This document shows, piece by piece, positions 18,004 through 27,362 of a stretch of 64,000 bases of DNA. The notes under the pieces are model-generated. The model saw only the letters and a list, made by a program, of their open reading frames with translations. It did no database searches and was not told the DNA's origin. Each line of letters opens with the position of its first letter. The stretch's first letter is position 1. Both the position numbers and the translations under genes were made by a program. Origin of the DNA: an uncultured Parabacteroides sp. GTDB lineage: Bacteria; Bacteroidota; Bacteroidia; Bacteroidales; Tannerellaceae. The stretch lies in the NCBI RefSeq assembly GCF_905196875.1, contig NZ_CAJJWO010000006.1, positions 1 to 64,000 of the forward strand, given 5' to 3'.

Positions 18004-18603
18004 ATGAAAAAGAAAAGAAGTATGAGAAGGAATATGGCGATGTTTATAGTTGCTTTACTTGTTGTCTTATCTGCACCGGTTTCGGCTCAGCAGTTTACAG
18101 TAAAGAGTAATCTGCTGTACGATTTGACTTCTACACTGAATTTGGGAGGCGAGGTCGGATTGTCTTCCCAGTGGACAGTGGATCTGTCAGCAAATTATAA
18201 CCCGTGGAATTTTTCGGGCAACAGGAAGATGAAGCATTGGATGATCCAACCCGAAGCCCGCTATTGGATGCACCGCAGTTTTGCCGGTCATTTTGGGGGA
18301 GCCCATCTGATCGGGGGCGGATATAACTTCGGAGGAATGTTGCCGTTTGGGATCAAACCTTCCGCTTCCGGATTAGGGGGTAACCGTTATCAGGGATGGA
18401 TGGCAGGAGCCGGATTCAGTTATGGGTATAGCTGGCTTCTGAACGATCGCTGGGGGCTGGAGACTTCCTTGGGGCTAGGGTTTATTCGCTTTGGGTACGA
18501 CCGGTATGATTGCAAAACCTGTGGCGAAAAGCTGGGGAGTGAAAAGAATAATTATTGGGGGCCAACAAAGGCTGCGGTTTCCCTTATTTATATCATAAAG
18601 TAA
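18004..18603 (+). CDS. DUF3575 outer-membrane beta-barrel protein of fimbrial locus
   Basis: A 199-residue exported protein with signal peptide (VVLSAPVSAQ, cut near residue 29) and alternating beta-barrel strands. The family pattern is visible in VKSNLLYDLTSTLNLGGEVGL, WMIQPEARYWMH, GHFGGAHLIGGGYN and WGLETSLGLGFIRFGYDRY. DUF3575 genes often stand first in Bacteroidales fimbrial operons (family knowledge). A terminator ends 5 nt before the annotated ATG. Start codons at 18022 or 18034 would still give an acceptable signal peptide and allow some leader. The stalk gene follows after 36 nt. Confidence 0.82.
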   Translation: MKKKRSMRRNMAMFIVALLVVLSAPVSAQQFTVKSNLLYDLTSTLNLGGEVGLSSQWTVDLSANYNPWNFSGNRKMKHWMIQPEARYWMHRSFAGHFGGAHLIGGGYNFGGMLPFGIKPSASGLGGNRYQGWMAGAGFSYGYSWLLNDRWGLETSLGLGFIRFGYDRYDCKTCGEKLGSEKNNYWGPTKAAVSLIYIIK

Positions 18604-18639
18604 TAAACTATTTATTAATAATTTAAACTCAGAGAAATT

Positions 18640-19722
18640 ATGAAAGCAATTAAATTTTTATCTGTAGCCCTTGTGGCTTTAACCTTGTTCTCGTGTTCGC
18701 GTGACGAAGCAGTAACTCCAGGTAACGGTGAGCCAGGAGAACCCACGCTTGTAACTGTTAAGTTGACTGGTGATGGAAATGGACAACCCATGTCAAAAGT
18801 GGTAGGAGATGTGGTGAATAATGAAGATACTAAGATAAACGATTACATTGTGTTTATTTTCCGCAGTAGTGGTGATTTGGATTGCGATCCTTACTATAGT
18901 GCTTCTAGCGCAGAGGCTACGATTAAGGCTACTACAGCCGGAGTCAGTGCCTATGTGGTGGCTAATACAGGAGCATTCGAGGGTGGACTATTTGAAAATG
19001 TTAAAAACCGAAGCGACCTAAATAATGTGAAAGGTGACTTGGTGGTCTCTGATGTGTGTACTCAGACTAAAGACAATCTATGGATGTCGGGTACAGGGAT
19101 TATCGAGAATGGCTCTGTAACCGTAAAACTCAGTTTTCTTGCTGCAAGAATCCGACTTGTCGTAAAAAATAATCGTTCTGTGTCTACTATAGGCGTTGAA
19201 AACATTAAGGACTATGCAGTTGCATTATTGAATGCCGGAAAAGATGGTCAGTTTTTCGAAAAAAGTTCTAATTCTGTACATCAGACAAACTTTTATGCAG
19301 GACATGAATACGATTGGTGTAATCCAAAGCCTGCAGAGGTTACTTTTACGGAGGCTATGCGTGATGTACCGTCACAAAATTTTGATGAAAATATTAACGG
19401 AGATGTATCCCATTACTTCTATACGTTTGGAAATAACGGATTCAAAAGACCTACTGTTATTATGGTTGCAACATCTTGCGAGTATAACAATAAAACGATA
19501 ACACGCTACTATCCGGTTCGGTTTGTGGATGAAAATATCAGTAGTGGCTTCGGAATTCAACCTGGGAATGACTATCTTGTAACAATGACCTTATCGGGTT
19601 ACTACGACGATGACAAGGGAATACAGAATCCGGAGGAGTCCCTAACAAGTCCTAAAGATGTGACTGTTACTATAGAGGCTGCTAAATGGACTTCGAAAGT
19701 AATCGATAAAGAGATACATTGA
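18640..19722 (+). CDS. FimA-like fimbrial stalk subunit lipoprotein (module 1)
   Basis: The 360-residue precursor has a lipoprotein signal (LTLFSC, Cys19). A FimA-type N-terminal domain follows (VTVKLTGDGNGQPMSKVVGDVVNNEDTKINDYIVFIFRSSG), with the typical anchor strand LAARIRLVVKNNRS near residue 170. The C-terminus, DVTVTIEAAKWTSKVIDKEIH, resembles the donor strand that completes the next subunit in type V (FimA/Mfa1) fimbriae. Such pilins are exported as lipoproteins and then trimmed outside the cell. Followed by a large inverted repeat and a terminator-like hairpin, so it may be more abundant than the genes downstream. Confidence 0.85.
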   Translation: MKAIKFLSVALVALTLFSCSRDEAVTPGNGEPGEPTLVTVKLTGDGNGQPMSKVVGDVVNNEDTKINDYIVFIFRSSGDLDCDPYYSASSAEATIKATTAGVSAYVVANTGAFEGGLFENVKNRSDLNNVKGDLVVSDVCTQTKDNLWMSGTGIIENGSVTVKLSFLAARIRLVVKNNRSVSTIGVENIKDYAVALLNAGKDGQFFEKSSNSVHQTNFYAGHEYDWCNPKPAEVTFTEAMRDVPSQNFDENINGDVSHYFYTFGNNGFKRPTVIMVATSCEYNNKTITRYYPVRFVDENISSGFGIQPGNDYLVTMTLSGYYDDDKGIQNPEESLTSPKDVTVTIEAAKWTSKVIDKEIH

Positions 19723-19771
19723 TCATTTCTATTTGAATTTGTTTAAATTATCCTTGAATAAATTTTAAGAG

Positions 19772-19853
19772 TAGTTTTGTCGACTTGTTTTGAGGTTCAT
19801 TTGCGGGTCAATATTCTCGAAAACAAACCTCAAAACAGGTTCGGACAAAACTA
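19772..19853 (+). repeat. Large interrupted inverted repeat after stalk gene
   Basis: Outer arms TAGTTTTGTC (19772-19781) / GACAAAACTA (19844-19853) and inner arms TGTTTTGAGGTT (19786-19797) / AACCTCAAAACA (19826-19837) are both perfect. They give a 22-bp interrupted stem with a 28-nt apex. As RNA it would protect the stalk mRNA or reduce read-through to the anchor gene. Confidence 0.7.
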
Positions 19854-19875
19854 ATACTGATTCTGAATAAACTAA

Positions 19876-19906
19876 AAAAGGTGGCATTATCCGGATGACG
19901 CCTTTT
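19876..19906 (+). terminator. Terminator-like hairpin before anchor gene
   Basis: AAAAGGTGGCAT (19876-19887) pairs with ATGACGCCTTTT (19895-19906) with one mismatch and a G-T wobble. It ends in TTTT 29 nt before the anchor gene start. Probably a partial terminator that sets the stalk to anchor ratio. Confidence 0.5.
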
Positions 19907-19934
19907 CATGCTAAATAATTAATTGTCTGAAATT

Positions 19935-20825
19935 ATGCAGAAGAGCAAATTCCGTAGCTGCTTACAAATGCTGTCCGTATTGTTGCTTACGGCATTTGTA
20001 TCTGTTAGTTGTATAAAAGAGGATTTATCCGAATGTAGCAAGCCCGGATTTTCCTTACAGGTAAAGGCCTTTGATGCCGACAATCAAGAGCTTGCCAGTG
20101 AATATGTAAAGGATATTACACTTTATATTTTCGACAAGAACAAATTGTTTTTAGATACTTGCGAGGTTTTTTTGCAAGAGTTAGTGATGTTGGATTATCC
20201 CGGCCATGATAGCTTAACTGTGGTTGCATGGGGGAACAGCAAGCAGGGAAATCAGAAAATGCCTGCGCTTAAAAAAAATGAACATCTGGAGACAGCTTTT
20301 GTCTCACTTATTAAAAAAGGAAATAAATTGTCTGTGGCAGGTTCTCCCGACGACCTGTTCTATGGCTCTATAGATATACATGCGAACGAATTTCCCGCAA
20401 AGGTGTTACCTATCAAACGCAAGACATCCAGTGTGATTATCACTGCACGCAACCTGAAAGGGTATGTGGGATATGCCGAGGGGGATTTTCGCTATGTGGT
20501 TCGCAAAAAAAATGATAAAATAGACTTTTATGGCAGGCCTGGGGGAGATGAAGTAAATTATACACCTCCGGCGACGTTCAATGAGATTGGAGATTTGGTT
20601 TCTCCTGTTTTCAATATTTTTCCTACAGATTCGGAACTTAAGATCGATATTTATCATCAGAATGTGTTGAAAGCTACCGTTTCTTCCGATAGCGAAGGGA
20701 AACCGTTGCGTGTTGTTGAAGGTAAATTACTCAATGTGTTTATCAACTTTCAGGAAATGCTTAGCGTGGAAATGAAAGTGACCGGCTGGAATAAAATTGA
20801 AATTTGGAAAGAATTTAAACATTAA
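19935..20825 (+). CDS. FimB/Mfa2-family fimbrial anchor lipoprotein (module 1)
   Basis: The ATG at 19935 is chosen over a TTG at 19923, giving 296 residues. A lipoprotein signal ends at VSVSC, followed by IKEDLSECSKPGFSLQVKAFDA, the hallmark of the FimB/Mfa2 family (Cys-x-x-(E/D)-(D/N)-L-x-x-C). Middle strands include KDITLYIFDKNKLFLDTCEV and VLPIKRKTSSVIITARNLKG. Mfa2 and FimB anchor the fimbria in the outer membrane and limit its length (family knowledge). It is 12 nt before the next fimbrial gene. Confidence 0.87.
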   Translation: MQKSKFRSCLQMLSVLLLTAFVSVSCIKEDLSECSKPGFSLQVKAFDADNQELASEYVKDITLYIFDKNKLFLDTCEVFLQELVMLDYPGHDSLTVVAWGNSKQGNQKMPALKKNEHLETAFVSLIKKGNKLSVAGSPDDLFYGSIDIHANEFPAKVLPIKRKTSSVIITARNLKGYVGYAEGDFRYVVRKKNDKIDFYGRPGGDEVNYTPPATFNEIGDLVSPVFNIFPTDSELKIDIYHQNVLKATVSSDSEGKPLRVVEGKLLNVFINFQEMLSVEMKVTGWNKIEIWKEFKH

Positions 20826-20837
20826 AGAAACATACGG

Positions 20838-21899
20838 ATGAAAAAGATAACTATCCTTCTGCTCCTGGCTATCCTGCTTCTGCCGGGTTGCACGAATGAA
20901 GAACTTATAGACCAGTCCGGTAATATGCGGAATGGTGAATTGGCACAAGTGAACCTGAGAATAGACGGGGCCGCTATGAGTGATGGTCTGAAGAGCCAGT
21001 CGGTGACTTCAGATAAGGAGGCTGAAATCGCAAACCTCCGGGTGTTGATCTTTGATGATCAAGGTGATATAGTGACCAATAAAAAATATTCGAGTGATCC
21101 CGGAAAATCTCTCCGGATTGAAACCTATTCGGGGAGTAAGCGTAAGTTTTGTATCGTTGCTAATATCAGCAATGATGAAATCGACCGACGCCTTGATGAT
21201 ATTGTCAGCTACGATGAACTTGAAAAAGTGATGGTAACATCCGCTGAACTTGGCTACGGGTCTGATATGCCCCTGCCTTTGGTTATGACTGCTGTTAGAG
21301 AAGGTGTGGATATCTATCCCGGCACAAGCACAATAACGGAGGCTGTTAAACTCCGGTTTTTGGTAGCCAAGCTCACACTCCGGGTTGTGGATGCTATGCC
21401 TGACGGAGAAGTAACCATATCCGACTGGGCGATCCTTGACGCTCCTGCCAGAAGTTTTCTTTTCGGCAGTAATTTGGATGCGAATCCCGATCCGGATAAG
21501 GATAATAAGAGTGAGTATTGGGTTACATCCGGAAGTCATCCGTTTGAAAAATTCGATCAGCAGAATAAAACGTTTACCCAGACTATTTATCTGTTGGAAA
21601 ATCGTCGGGGCAACCGTCGGGACAAAGATTTGCCTGACACTCCTTATGAGGGTATGGCTTTTGGTGATCAGGATTCCAGGGGTAAGGCGTGGTATAGTCC
21701 TGAACGCGCCACTGCCATTATGATTAATGCCACACATACATCTTCGGGCACCTCTAAGCGCGTTAAGATTTATATCTATTTGGGAGAAGACAATCACAGC
21801 GATTATAACATCAGGCGTGGTTATCATTATGACTTTACCGTAACGGTGAGAGGGTTTAATGAGGTCGGGGTAGATACGAATGTGGATTATGTGCCGTAG
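20838..21899 (+). CDS. Fimbrillin-like accessory lipoprotein (module 1)
   Basis: The 353-residue lipoprotein (LLLPGC, Cys18) has a fimbrillin-type N-terminal domain (AQVNLRIDGAAMSDGLKSQSV; EAEIANLRVLIFDDQGDIV) and a second domain with VKLRFLVAKLTLRVVDAMPD. The end, YHYDFTVTVRGFNEVGVDTNVDYVP, is like those of minor pilins. The position between anchor and tip genes parallels Mfa3/Mfa4 or FimC/FimD accessory subunits of Porphyromonas, but I cannot assign it to one of them. Confidence 0.75.
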   Translation: MKKITILLLLAILLLPGCTNEELIDQSGNMRNGELAQVNLRIDGAAMSDGLKSQSVTSDKEAEIANLRVLIFDDQGDIVTNKKYSSDPGKSLRIETYSGSKRKFCIVANISNDEIDRRLDDIVSYDELEKVMVTSAELGYGSDMPLPLVMTAVREGVDIYPGTSTITEAVKLRFLVAKLTLRVVDAMPDGEVTISDWAILDAPARSFLFGSNLDANPDPDKDNKSEYWVTSGSHPFEKFDQQNKTFTQTIYLLENRRGNRRDKDLPDTPYEGMAFGDQDSRGKAWYSPERATAIMINATHTSSGTSKRVKIYIYLGEDNHSDYNIRRGYHYDFTVTVRGFNEVGVDTNVDYVP

Positions 21900-22010
21900 A
21901 TTTATGGGGATTAATCCGCAAGCTCGTGTCGCGATTCGGATCGAGGCATAGAAGATTATTTTGAGCACATAAACTGTTTTTTTATACTAAATTTAAACAA
22001 TAGATAAAGG

Positions 22011-24683
22011 ATGAAATTTGTCATTTATTTTTTCTTCGTACTGTCGACTTGTGTGTTGCTTTCGTGTACGGATGAAGATGTGTTAAGCGGAGGCCAAGGT
22101 CCCTCCGGCACACAAGAGTATAACATCAGTTTCAATGTCCCCGAACCGATGTTAATTCAAACCAGGGGAAGCAACGACGACAGTAGGGAAAAATCCGTTT
22201 CCAAAATAACCTTGCTCTTTTTTCAGGAAAATGGCGGGGTATTCAGCTATCATAGTGCCGCCTCTTCGGGGTCGATAATAAACACCTCCGCGGGTACGGC
22301 CAGAACGAGAATCGCCTTGCCTTTTACACAAGGGGGCAACAATACCTTTAAGATTGCTGCTATTGCAAACAGCGCAAAGGAAGACAGTGAGTTCGATAAG
22401 CAACTGTCGGGGAAAACCATCGATGCTCTTTATACGGAGTTGATAAGTGAAGAGACAGGCCCGAATATGCCGACCTCTAATTTTCTGATGAGCGGCTTTA
22501 CGAACGAAGGAAATACGGTGACATTGCTTTCCGAATCGCATGTACTCGACTTCAAGCTCGAACGCAATGTTGCCCGATTCGATATTTATGCAAAAAACGT
22601 TGAAGCGAAGTTCCGAGTGCTGACCGCCGAAGTGCGTAATGCCCGCGGCTCTTCGTATATATTCAAAAAAGAGAGCAATTTGTCTGATGTAACTTTTCCG
22701 GCATCCTCTTCGCTCGAAAACTATCTGAATGAAAGCACCGACCGCAGAGACAAAGATGAAAACAATATTCCCATCAATCAAATCACTCAGAAACTGTATG
22801 CCTATGAAAACAATACGGAGAAGAAACCGGAGCTCGACAAAACAACCTGTCTGATTATTGGAGGACAGTATTATGAGGGCGGACAATGGCGTTCTATCAC
22901 CTATTATCGTCTTGATATAGGTTATCTTGAAGCCGGCGATTGGCAATACAAGGTAAAAAGAAATCATAAATATAATATCAATATATCCGACGTCCAGGGA
23001 CAGGGATATCCTACCAAGGATGATGCCTACAGGAACGAAGCCCAGAATGTGGATTTCGATATCACCGTATGGAACACTTCCGATATGTCGAATATCGTAT
23101 TCAACGGCTCCAAAGGCCTTGCTGTCGATAAAACCGTGATCGCGGTAGGTCCGACACAAGTCAACATGGTGCATAAGGTCAAACTTACCCACACGACGAG
23201 TATTCCGGCCAGTGGCTGGACGGTGAGTTCCAGCGATGACTGGGTTAGCATACCTGCTAACAGCATACTGCGTAGCGACACCGGCGAGGGAGAGTTCGAT
23301 ATACTGGTGACTTCCGCATTGCCCTCCAACCTGATTTCACGCGAAGCGACTGTTACGGTGGCTGCCGGCGAGTTGAAGTTATACATAAAGGTCAATCAAA
23401 GCAAATACACTTCGGAAGTGTCGATCGATTTAGATCCCAAGCGTTTTGATGTGGATAAGCAGGGGTTGCCCGATTATTCCCCTTCAACGTCTCCGCTGCC
23501 GGAGCAGATCCTTGCGTTTACCCCCCTCAGCGGTGTGGATATAGCGAAGAGTACGTACACCGTTTACCCATCTATAAATAATGAAGATTGGTTGCGGGTA
23601 AAGACACTCGATGGCCAATCGCCGACGGATATTCCCTTGGCATCCAACGCCAATAAGGTAATGCTTGAAATGGATGCGCTTCCCGAAGCGGAGTCTTTTC
23701 GCTCCGGTATCGTCGTGATTTCTATCAACGATCCGGACAGAGGCCGCTCCACTTTCCATGTCCCGGTAACGCAAGCCAGAAAAACTGCGCCGTCTATTAG
23801 TTTTCCTGCGGAGATATTGATAAGTGGGCACTCTGGAACCAATGTAGCGTACAATAACTTTGAGATATTATCGAATGTCCCATGGTATTTGGACTTAGGT
23901 AAGGCAGAAGTAGAGAAGTGGATTGATCGGGATGCCTCAAGCGGGCTTGAAGGCGGTATTGGAAAGACAAATACTTCGATAAAGTATAATTTTTCATATT
24001 ATCAGATTTTTGAAGTGTTCAGAGAAACAGTGATTCATGCAAAAGAACTTGCTACGGGGAAAACTATTTCAAAAGGTTATTTATATGTTCAAAATCCAAT
24101 GCTTATTATAGGAGGCTCTCAGATGAATAGCGGGAATACATTAGTCACTTTGAACATTTTGCCAAGTGGTAAGTATTTTTATATATTTAAAGGTGTACAT
24201 CAAAATTTTACTTCACCCTACTACCCGGGCGTATTTTATTGGGGAACTAATGTTTCAAACACCGGGGTTCACGAACTTACAAATCCGACAGCATGGAACA
24301 AAGGAACCGAGCTGTTGCCCGAACCCGGAGAGGCTGATCCATCCCCTGCCGGATTCAGAATCCCGACGAAAACCGAATATGAGGAGCTGATAAAACCATT
24401 AGCTATTTCTGGGAAAATTGTAGCTGCTACTGCACAGGGGAATTCATCTTCTAGCTATCAAAACTTGGTTAAAGCAGAATGGTGTAGCACCGTAGAGGTA
24501 GATAACCAGGGAAGAGTAATCACAATGTATCGCTTTCATTGGGGTGATTATCAGGTACATCCCGATGAAGTAAAATGGGCAGATGACGGTACGTATACAA
24601 TTGACTGGTATGACGGTAAAGACCCCGCCAAGCAAGTGTCTAATGAATCCTATGGAGCTCTTCGAGCCATCTACAACCCTTAG
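22011..24683 (+). CDS. Large fimbrial tip-like lipoprotein with BACON-like and FISUMP-like domains
   Basis: An 890-residue lipoprotein (LLSC, Cys19). Its N-terminal third is fimbrillin-like (EYNISFNVPEPMLIQTRGS; VSKITLLFFQENGGVFSYH; SHVLDFKLERNVARFDIYAKNVEAKF). Central beta-sandwich repeats follow, the best being BACON-like (about 385-460: VDKTVIAVGPTQVN, IPASGWTVSSSDDWVSI, REATVTVAAGELKLYIKVNQS). The last 180 residues resemble the Fibrobacter succinogenes major domain (DPSPAGFRIPTKTEYEELIKPL; ending YGALRAIYNP). The size and last-but-one position of the module fit a tip adhesin such as FimE or Mfa5 (inference). The ligand is unknown. Confidence 0.75.
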   Translation: MKFVIYFFFVLSTCVLLSCTDEDVLSGGQGPSGTQEYNISFNVPEPMLIQTRGSNDDSREKSVSKITLLFFQENGGVFSYHSAASSGSIINTSAGTARTRIALPFTQGGNNTFKIAAIANSAKEDSEFDKQLSGKTIDALYTELISEETGPNMPTSNFLMSGFTNEGNTVTLLSESHVLDFKLERNVARFDIYAKNVEAKFRVLTAEVRNARGSSYIFKKESNLSDVTFPASSSLENYLNESTDRRDKDENNIPINQITQKLYAYENNTEKKPELDKTTCLIIGGQYYEGGQWRSITYYRLDIGYLEAGDWQYKVKRNHKYNINISDVQGQGYPTKDDAYRNEAQNVDFDITVWNTSDMSNIVFNGSKGLAVDKTVIAVGPTQVNMVHKVKLTHTTSIPASGWTVSSSDDWVSIPANSILRSDTGEGEFDILVTSALPSNLISREATVTVAAGELKLYIKVNQSKYTSEVSIDLDPKRFDVDKQGLPDYSPSTSPLPEQILAFTPLSGVDIAKSTYTVYPSINNEDWLRVKTLDGQSPTDIPLASNANKVMLEMDALPEAESFRSGIVVISINDPDRGRSTFHVPVTQARKTAPSISFPAEILISGHSGTNVAYNNFEILSNVPWYLDLGKAEVEKWIDRDASSGLEGGIGKTNTSIKYNFSYYQIFEVFRETVIHAKELATGKTISKGYLYVQNPMLIIGGSQMNSGNTLVTLNILPSGKYFYIFKGVHQNFTSPYYPGVFYWGTNVSNTGVHELTNPTAWNKGTELLPEPGEADPSPAGFRIPTKTEYEELIKPLAISGKIVAATAQGNSSSSYQNLVKAEWCSTVEVDNQGRVITMYRFHWGDYQVHPDEVKWADDGTYTIDWYDGKDPAKQVSNESYGALRAIYNP

Positions 24684-24732
24684 CCTTGGAAATAAACAAA
24701 GAGTGAATAATAAAAACGAATAACTTATAAAC

Positions 24733-26328
24733 ATGAAGATAAAAACATTATTTAGCATTGCACTGACAGCAGCCGTACTGGCTGGCTGTAACAACTCGGA
24801 TGAGATTCTTAATGCAGAGGAAACACAAGGTAAAGGGTATGTTTCAATGAATATCACTTATCCTCAGCAAAGTTCCGGACGCTCCGTTTCGGATACTAAA
24901 GCGGTGAATACTGGTACACCTGATGAGAATAATATAAATACCTTGCAGATTTACTACTTTGACGGGTTTTCGGATAACGCTAAAGTGGTTGCCATAAAAG
25001 ATATCGATCCTAAAAATACGCCTTACAGTGGAACCCATTCTGTCCCGGTAACAGCCAAGGCGATGATGGTGGTGGCAAATGCCATCGAAACGCCTGCTCT
25101 CGGAATGACGTTGGCGTCGATTAACAGGGTTCTTACAGCCGACAATGTGAGTGATTTAATCGGTGGAACCGGTAAGAACTCATTTATCATGACCAACTCG
25201 AAAGGTGGCTTGGAACCTTCCCTGAGCAACGGTTCGGATAAAGAATTGACACTGTATGCCGACGAGGCAACAGCCGTACGAAACACGCTCAAGGTAAGGA
25301 TAGACCGTGTGGTATCGAAAGTAGTGGTAAAAGCTGCCACTGCTGGTATTCCTACCGATGTGGGGAATGCCTATGTGGCCTTGAAGAAATGGGACTTGAA
25401 TGTATTGAACAAGAAGTATTACCTCATGTCTAAACGTACAAAGACCTATTTTGAAGGCTTGGCCAATAATTGGGTTTGGAGTACCAATGACCCGTATCAC
25501 CTTGGCTCGTACAGAATAGACCCGAACTATACCGGACAAACCCTGGCGAGCCAAAAAGATAATTATACGATCCATACCGGAACGATTGACGATCTGCCAT
25601 CAGCCAAAGATGCCGGTGTGGCGGATTATTGCCTGGAGAATACACAAGACAAAAAGGATAATGTAAAAGCCTATGCCACCCAGGTGCTTATCATGGCTGA
25701 ATGGACCCCTAAGACGGTGACAGACGTAGATGGCTCGTCGGTAGCGCTGAATCCAGGAGATAGCTTTTTCTCCATTAACGGAATCTTGTTTTCAAAGACA
25801 ACCCTACTCAATACCATTGAAGCGGAAGTAACTAATAAACTGAGCAATAGCGATCCATCGACGTATGTAACAAAATATACGGATGCTTTGAATGCTTACC
25901 TGGTTAATTGTTTGAAAGTTACCGCAGTTACGATTCCCACATCTATCCCGTCCGGGAGTTCGGCGGAGAACGAGGCTCGTATTGTAAGAGATGCTTTTGA
26001 TAATGCCGAATATTACAAAAAAGGTGGGCAGTGGATCGATGTGCCCAACAATATCGAAATCAATTTTTACCATGAGTCAATGAGTTACTACTCGCTGCCT
26101 GTCAAGCATGATTTCCATGCAGGCACACCGGGTGCTGTCAATGAATTGGGGAAATTTGGTGTAGTACGCAACTGCTCATACGTAATAACATTAAATAAAA
26201 TTTTAAATATAGGCTCTCCGGTCATTCCCGATCCTGATGATGAGAATCTGGAAGTAGAAGAGAAATATCTCAATGCGACAATCGAGATAAACCCGTGGGG
26301 GGTCTATGAATACGGAGAAGAATTATAA
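24733..26328 (+). CDS. Mfa1-like major fimbrial stalk lipoprotein (module 2)
   Basis: The 531-residue precursor has lipobox LAGC (Cys19) and a polar linker, then strands typical of Mfa1 (GYVSMNITYPQQSSGRSVSD; INTLQIYYFDGFSDNAKVV; VPVTAKAMMVVANAIETP; LKVRIDRVVSKVVVKAAT). The C-terminus EEKYLNATIEINPWGVYEYGEEL carries the INPW pattern of the Mfa1-type donor strand. It is a different stalk type from the FimA-like protein at 18640, so the cell may build two kinds of fimbriae. A hairpin terminator follows at 26342-26389. Confidence 0.85.
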   Translation: MKIKTLFSIALTAAVLAGCNNSDEILNAEETQGKGYVSMNITYPQQSSGRSVSDTKAVNTGTPDENNINTLQIYYFDGFSDNAKVVAIKDIDPKNTPYSGTHSVPVTAKAMMVVANAIETPALGMTLASINRVLTADNVSDLIGGTGKNSFIMTNSKGGLEPSLSNGSDKELTLYADEATAVRNTLKVRIDRVVSKVVVKAATAGIPTDVGNAYVALKKWDLNVLNKKYYLMSKRTKTYFEGLANNWVWSTNDPYHLGSYRIDPNYTGQTLASQKDNYTIHTGTIDDLPSAKDAGVADYCLENTQDKKDNVKAYATQVLIMAEWTPKTVTDVDGSSVALNPGDSFFSINGILFSKTTLLNTIEAEVTNKLSNSDPSTYVTKYTDALNAYLVNCLKVTAVTIPTSIPSGSSAENEARIVRDAFDNAEYYKKGGQWIDVPNNIEINFYHESMSYYSLPVKHDFHAGTPGAVNELGKFGVVRNCSYVITLNKILNIGSPVIPDPDDENLEVEEKYLNATIEINPWGVYEYGEEL

Positions 26329-26341
26329 ACCGTCCGGATCC

Positions 26342-26389
26342 GAAAAGGGGGATGTCGAAAGCATTACGTTCGACACATCCCTCTTTTCG
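26342..26389 (+). terminator. Hairpin after module-2 stalk gene
   Basis: CGAAAAGGGGGATGTCGAA pairs with TTCGACACATCCCTCTTTTCG with two small bulges, loop about 9 nt. It sits 25 nt before the second anchor gene, the same place as the hairpins in module 1. Confidence 0.65.
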
Positions 26390-26414
26390 ATTACCGCTAA
26401 AACGTGACTACTGA

Positions 26415-27362
26415 ATGAGCAAAATGTTACAGCAAATGCTGTTTATTATAAGCCTTTTCATCCTTTCTTCCTGTGTGAAAGAGAATGAAGATTGTCGTAC
26501 TTTCATCACTTTTGTGTATGATAAACATATGCAATCGGGGGATTTGTTTGTTGAAAAGGTATCGGAAGTAACCCTCTACGTATTTGATGAAGGCGGCAAG
26601 TATCTGAAAACCATAACAGCAAACAAAAACAGCCTAATCGATGGCTCCACGGTCGAACTGGGATTGCCGAAATATAAAACATATACATTTCTTGCCTGGT
26701 GCGGAGCGAACTCAACCTATCGGGTTTCCGATCTGAAAGTGGGAGAAACTCGCTATGAGGAGGTAGAGCTGCAACTTTCCGGTAGCCGTGACAAAATCCA
26801 GGGATTCTCTGCTAAACTGGATGAATTATATCATGGAATACTTGAAAACGTTCTTCTGGAATCGGACGAAAAGAAGCATGTGTTATTTCTGACCAAGAAT
26901 ACAAACAAGATACGCTTTGTACTCCAGCAATACAATGCGGAAACCCGGGCGGACGGTTTTCATCTCGGTGATTATACATTCGAGCTACTCTCGGCCAACG
27001 GAACCCTCGACCATTTAAACGAAAGGGCAGGAGCCGATATTATAAACTACACACCTTACGACAGTGCCGGCATACATAGTGGCGGATGGGTTGAAATCAA
27101 TACGAACCGCTTGTTTGCCAATGAAGACTTCAGGTTTGTAGTTACTCGCAGGAAAGACTCAAAAAAGGTTTTTGATATTTCGTTGAGAGATTACGTCTTG
27201 TTGACCAATATGGAGGGGAACGATTGGAGTGCCCAGGAGTATCTTGACAGGCAGGACCGGTATCTGATTGTTTTTTTCTATAGCTCGTTGGAAAATGGTT
27301 GGTCGGCATCGCAAATAGTGATTAACGACTGGGTGGTTTACAAATCAAATGAAGAATTATAA
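26415..27362 (+). CDS. FimB/Mfa2-family fimbrial anchor lipoprotein (module 2)
   Basis: A 315-residue lipoprotein: ILSSC then VKENEDCRTFITFVYDKHM, the Mfa2-type N-terminus. It continues with VEKVSEVTLYVFDEGGKYLK, YKTYTFLAWCGANSTYRVS and VLFLTKNTNKIRFVLQQYNAE, the last being the conserved strand of the family. It overlaps the next gene by 14 nt, so the two are translationally coupled. It should anchor the Mfa1-like fimbria encoded upstream. Confidence 0.87.
   Translation: MSKMLQQMLFIISLFILSSCVKENEDCRTFITFVYDKHMQSGDLFVEKVSEVTLYVFDEGGKYLKTITANKNSLIDGSTVELGLPKYKTYTFLAWCGANSTYRVSDLKVGETRYEEVELQLSGSRDKIQGFSAKLDELYHGILENVLLESDEKKHVLFLTKNTNKIRFVLQQYNAETRADGFHLGDYTFELLSANGTLDHLNERAGADIINYTPYDSAGIHSGGWVEINTNRLFANEDFRFVVTRRKDSKKVFDISLRDYVLLTNMEGNDWSAQEYLDRQDRYLIVFFYSSLENGWSASQIVINDWVVYKSNEEL

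Noticed and set aside
19772..19853. Invertible promoter flanked by inverted repeats (both ends carry TAGTTTTG)
   Set aside because: The segment between the inner arms is only 28 nt, far below known invertible promoters, and a stem-loop RNA explains it better.
21009..23192. Minus-strand open frames of 319 and 346 codons in the fimbrial genes
   Set aside because: They are shadows of clear lipoprotein pilin genes; the composition is histidine- and isoleucine-rich without motifs.
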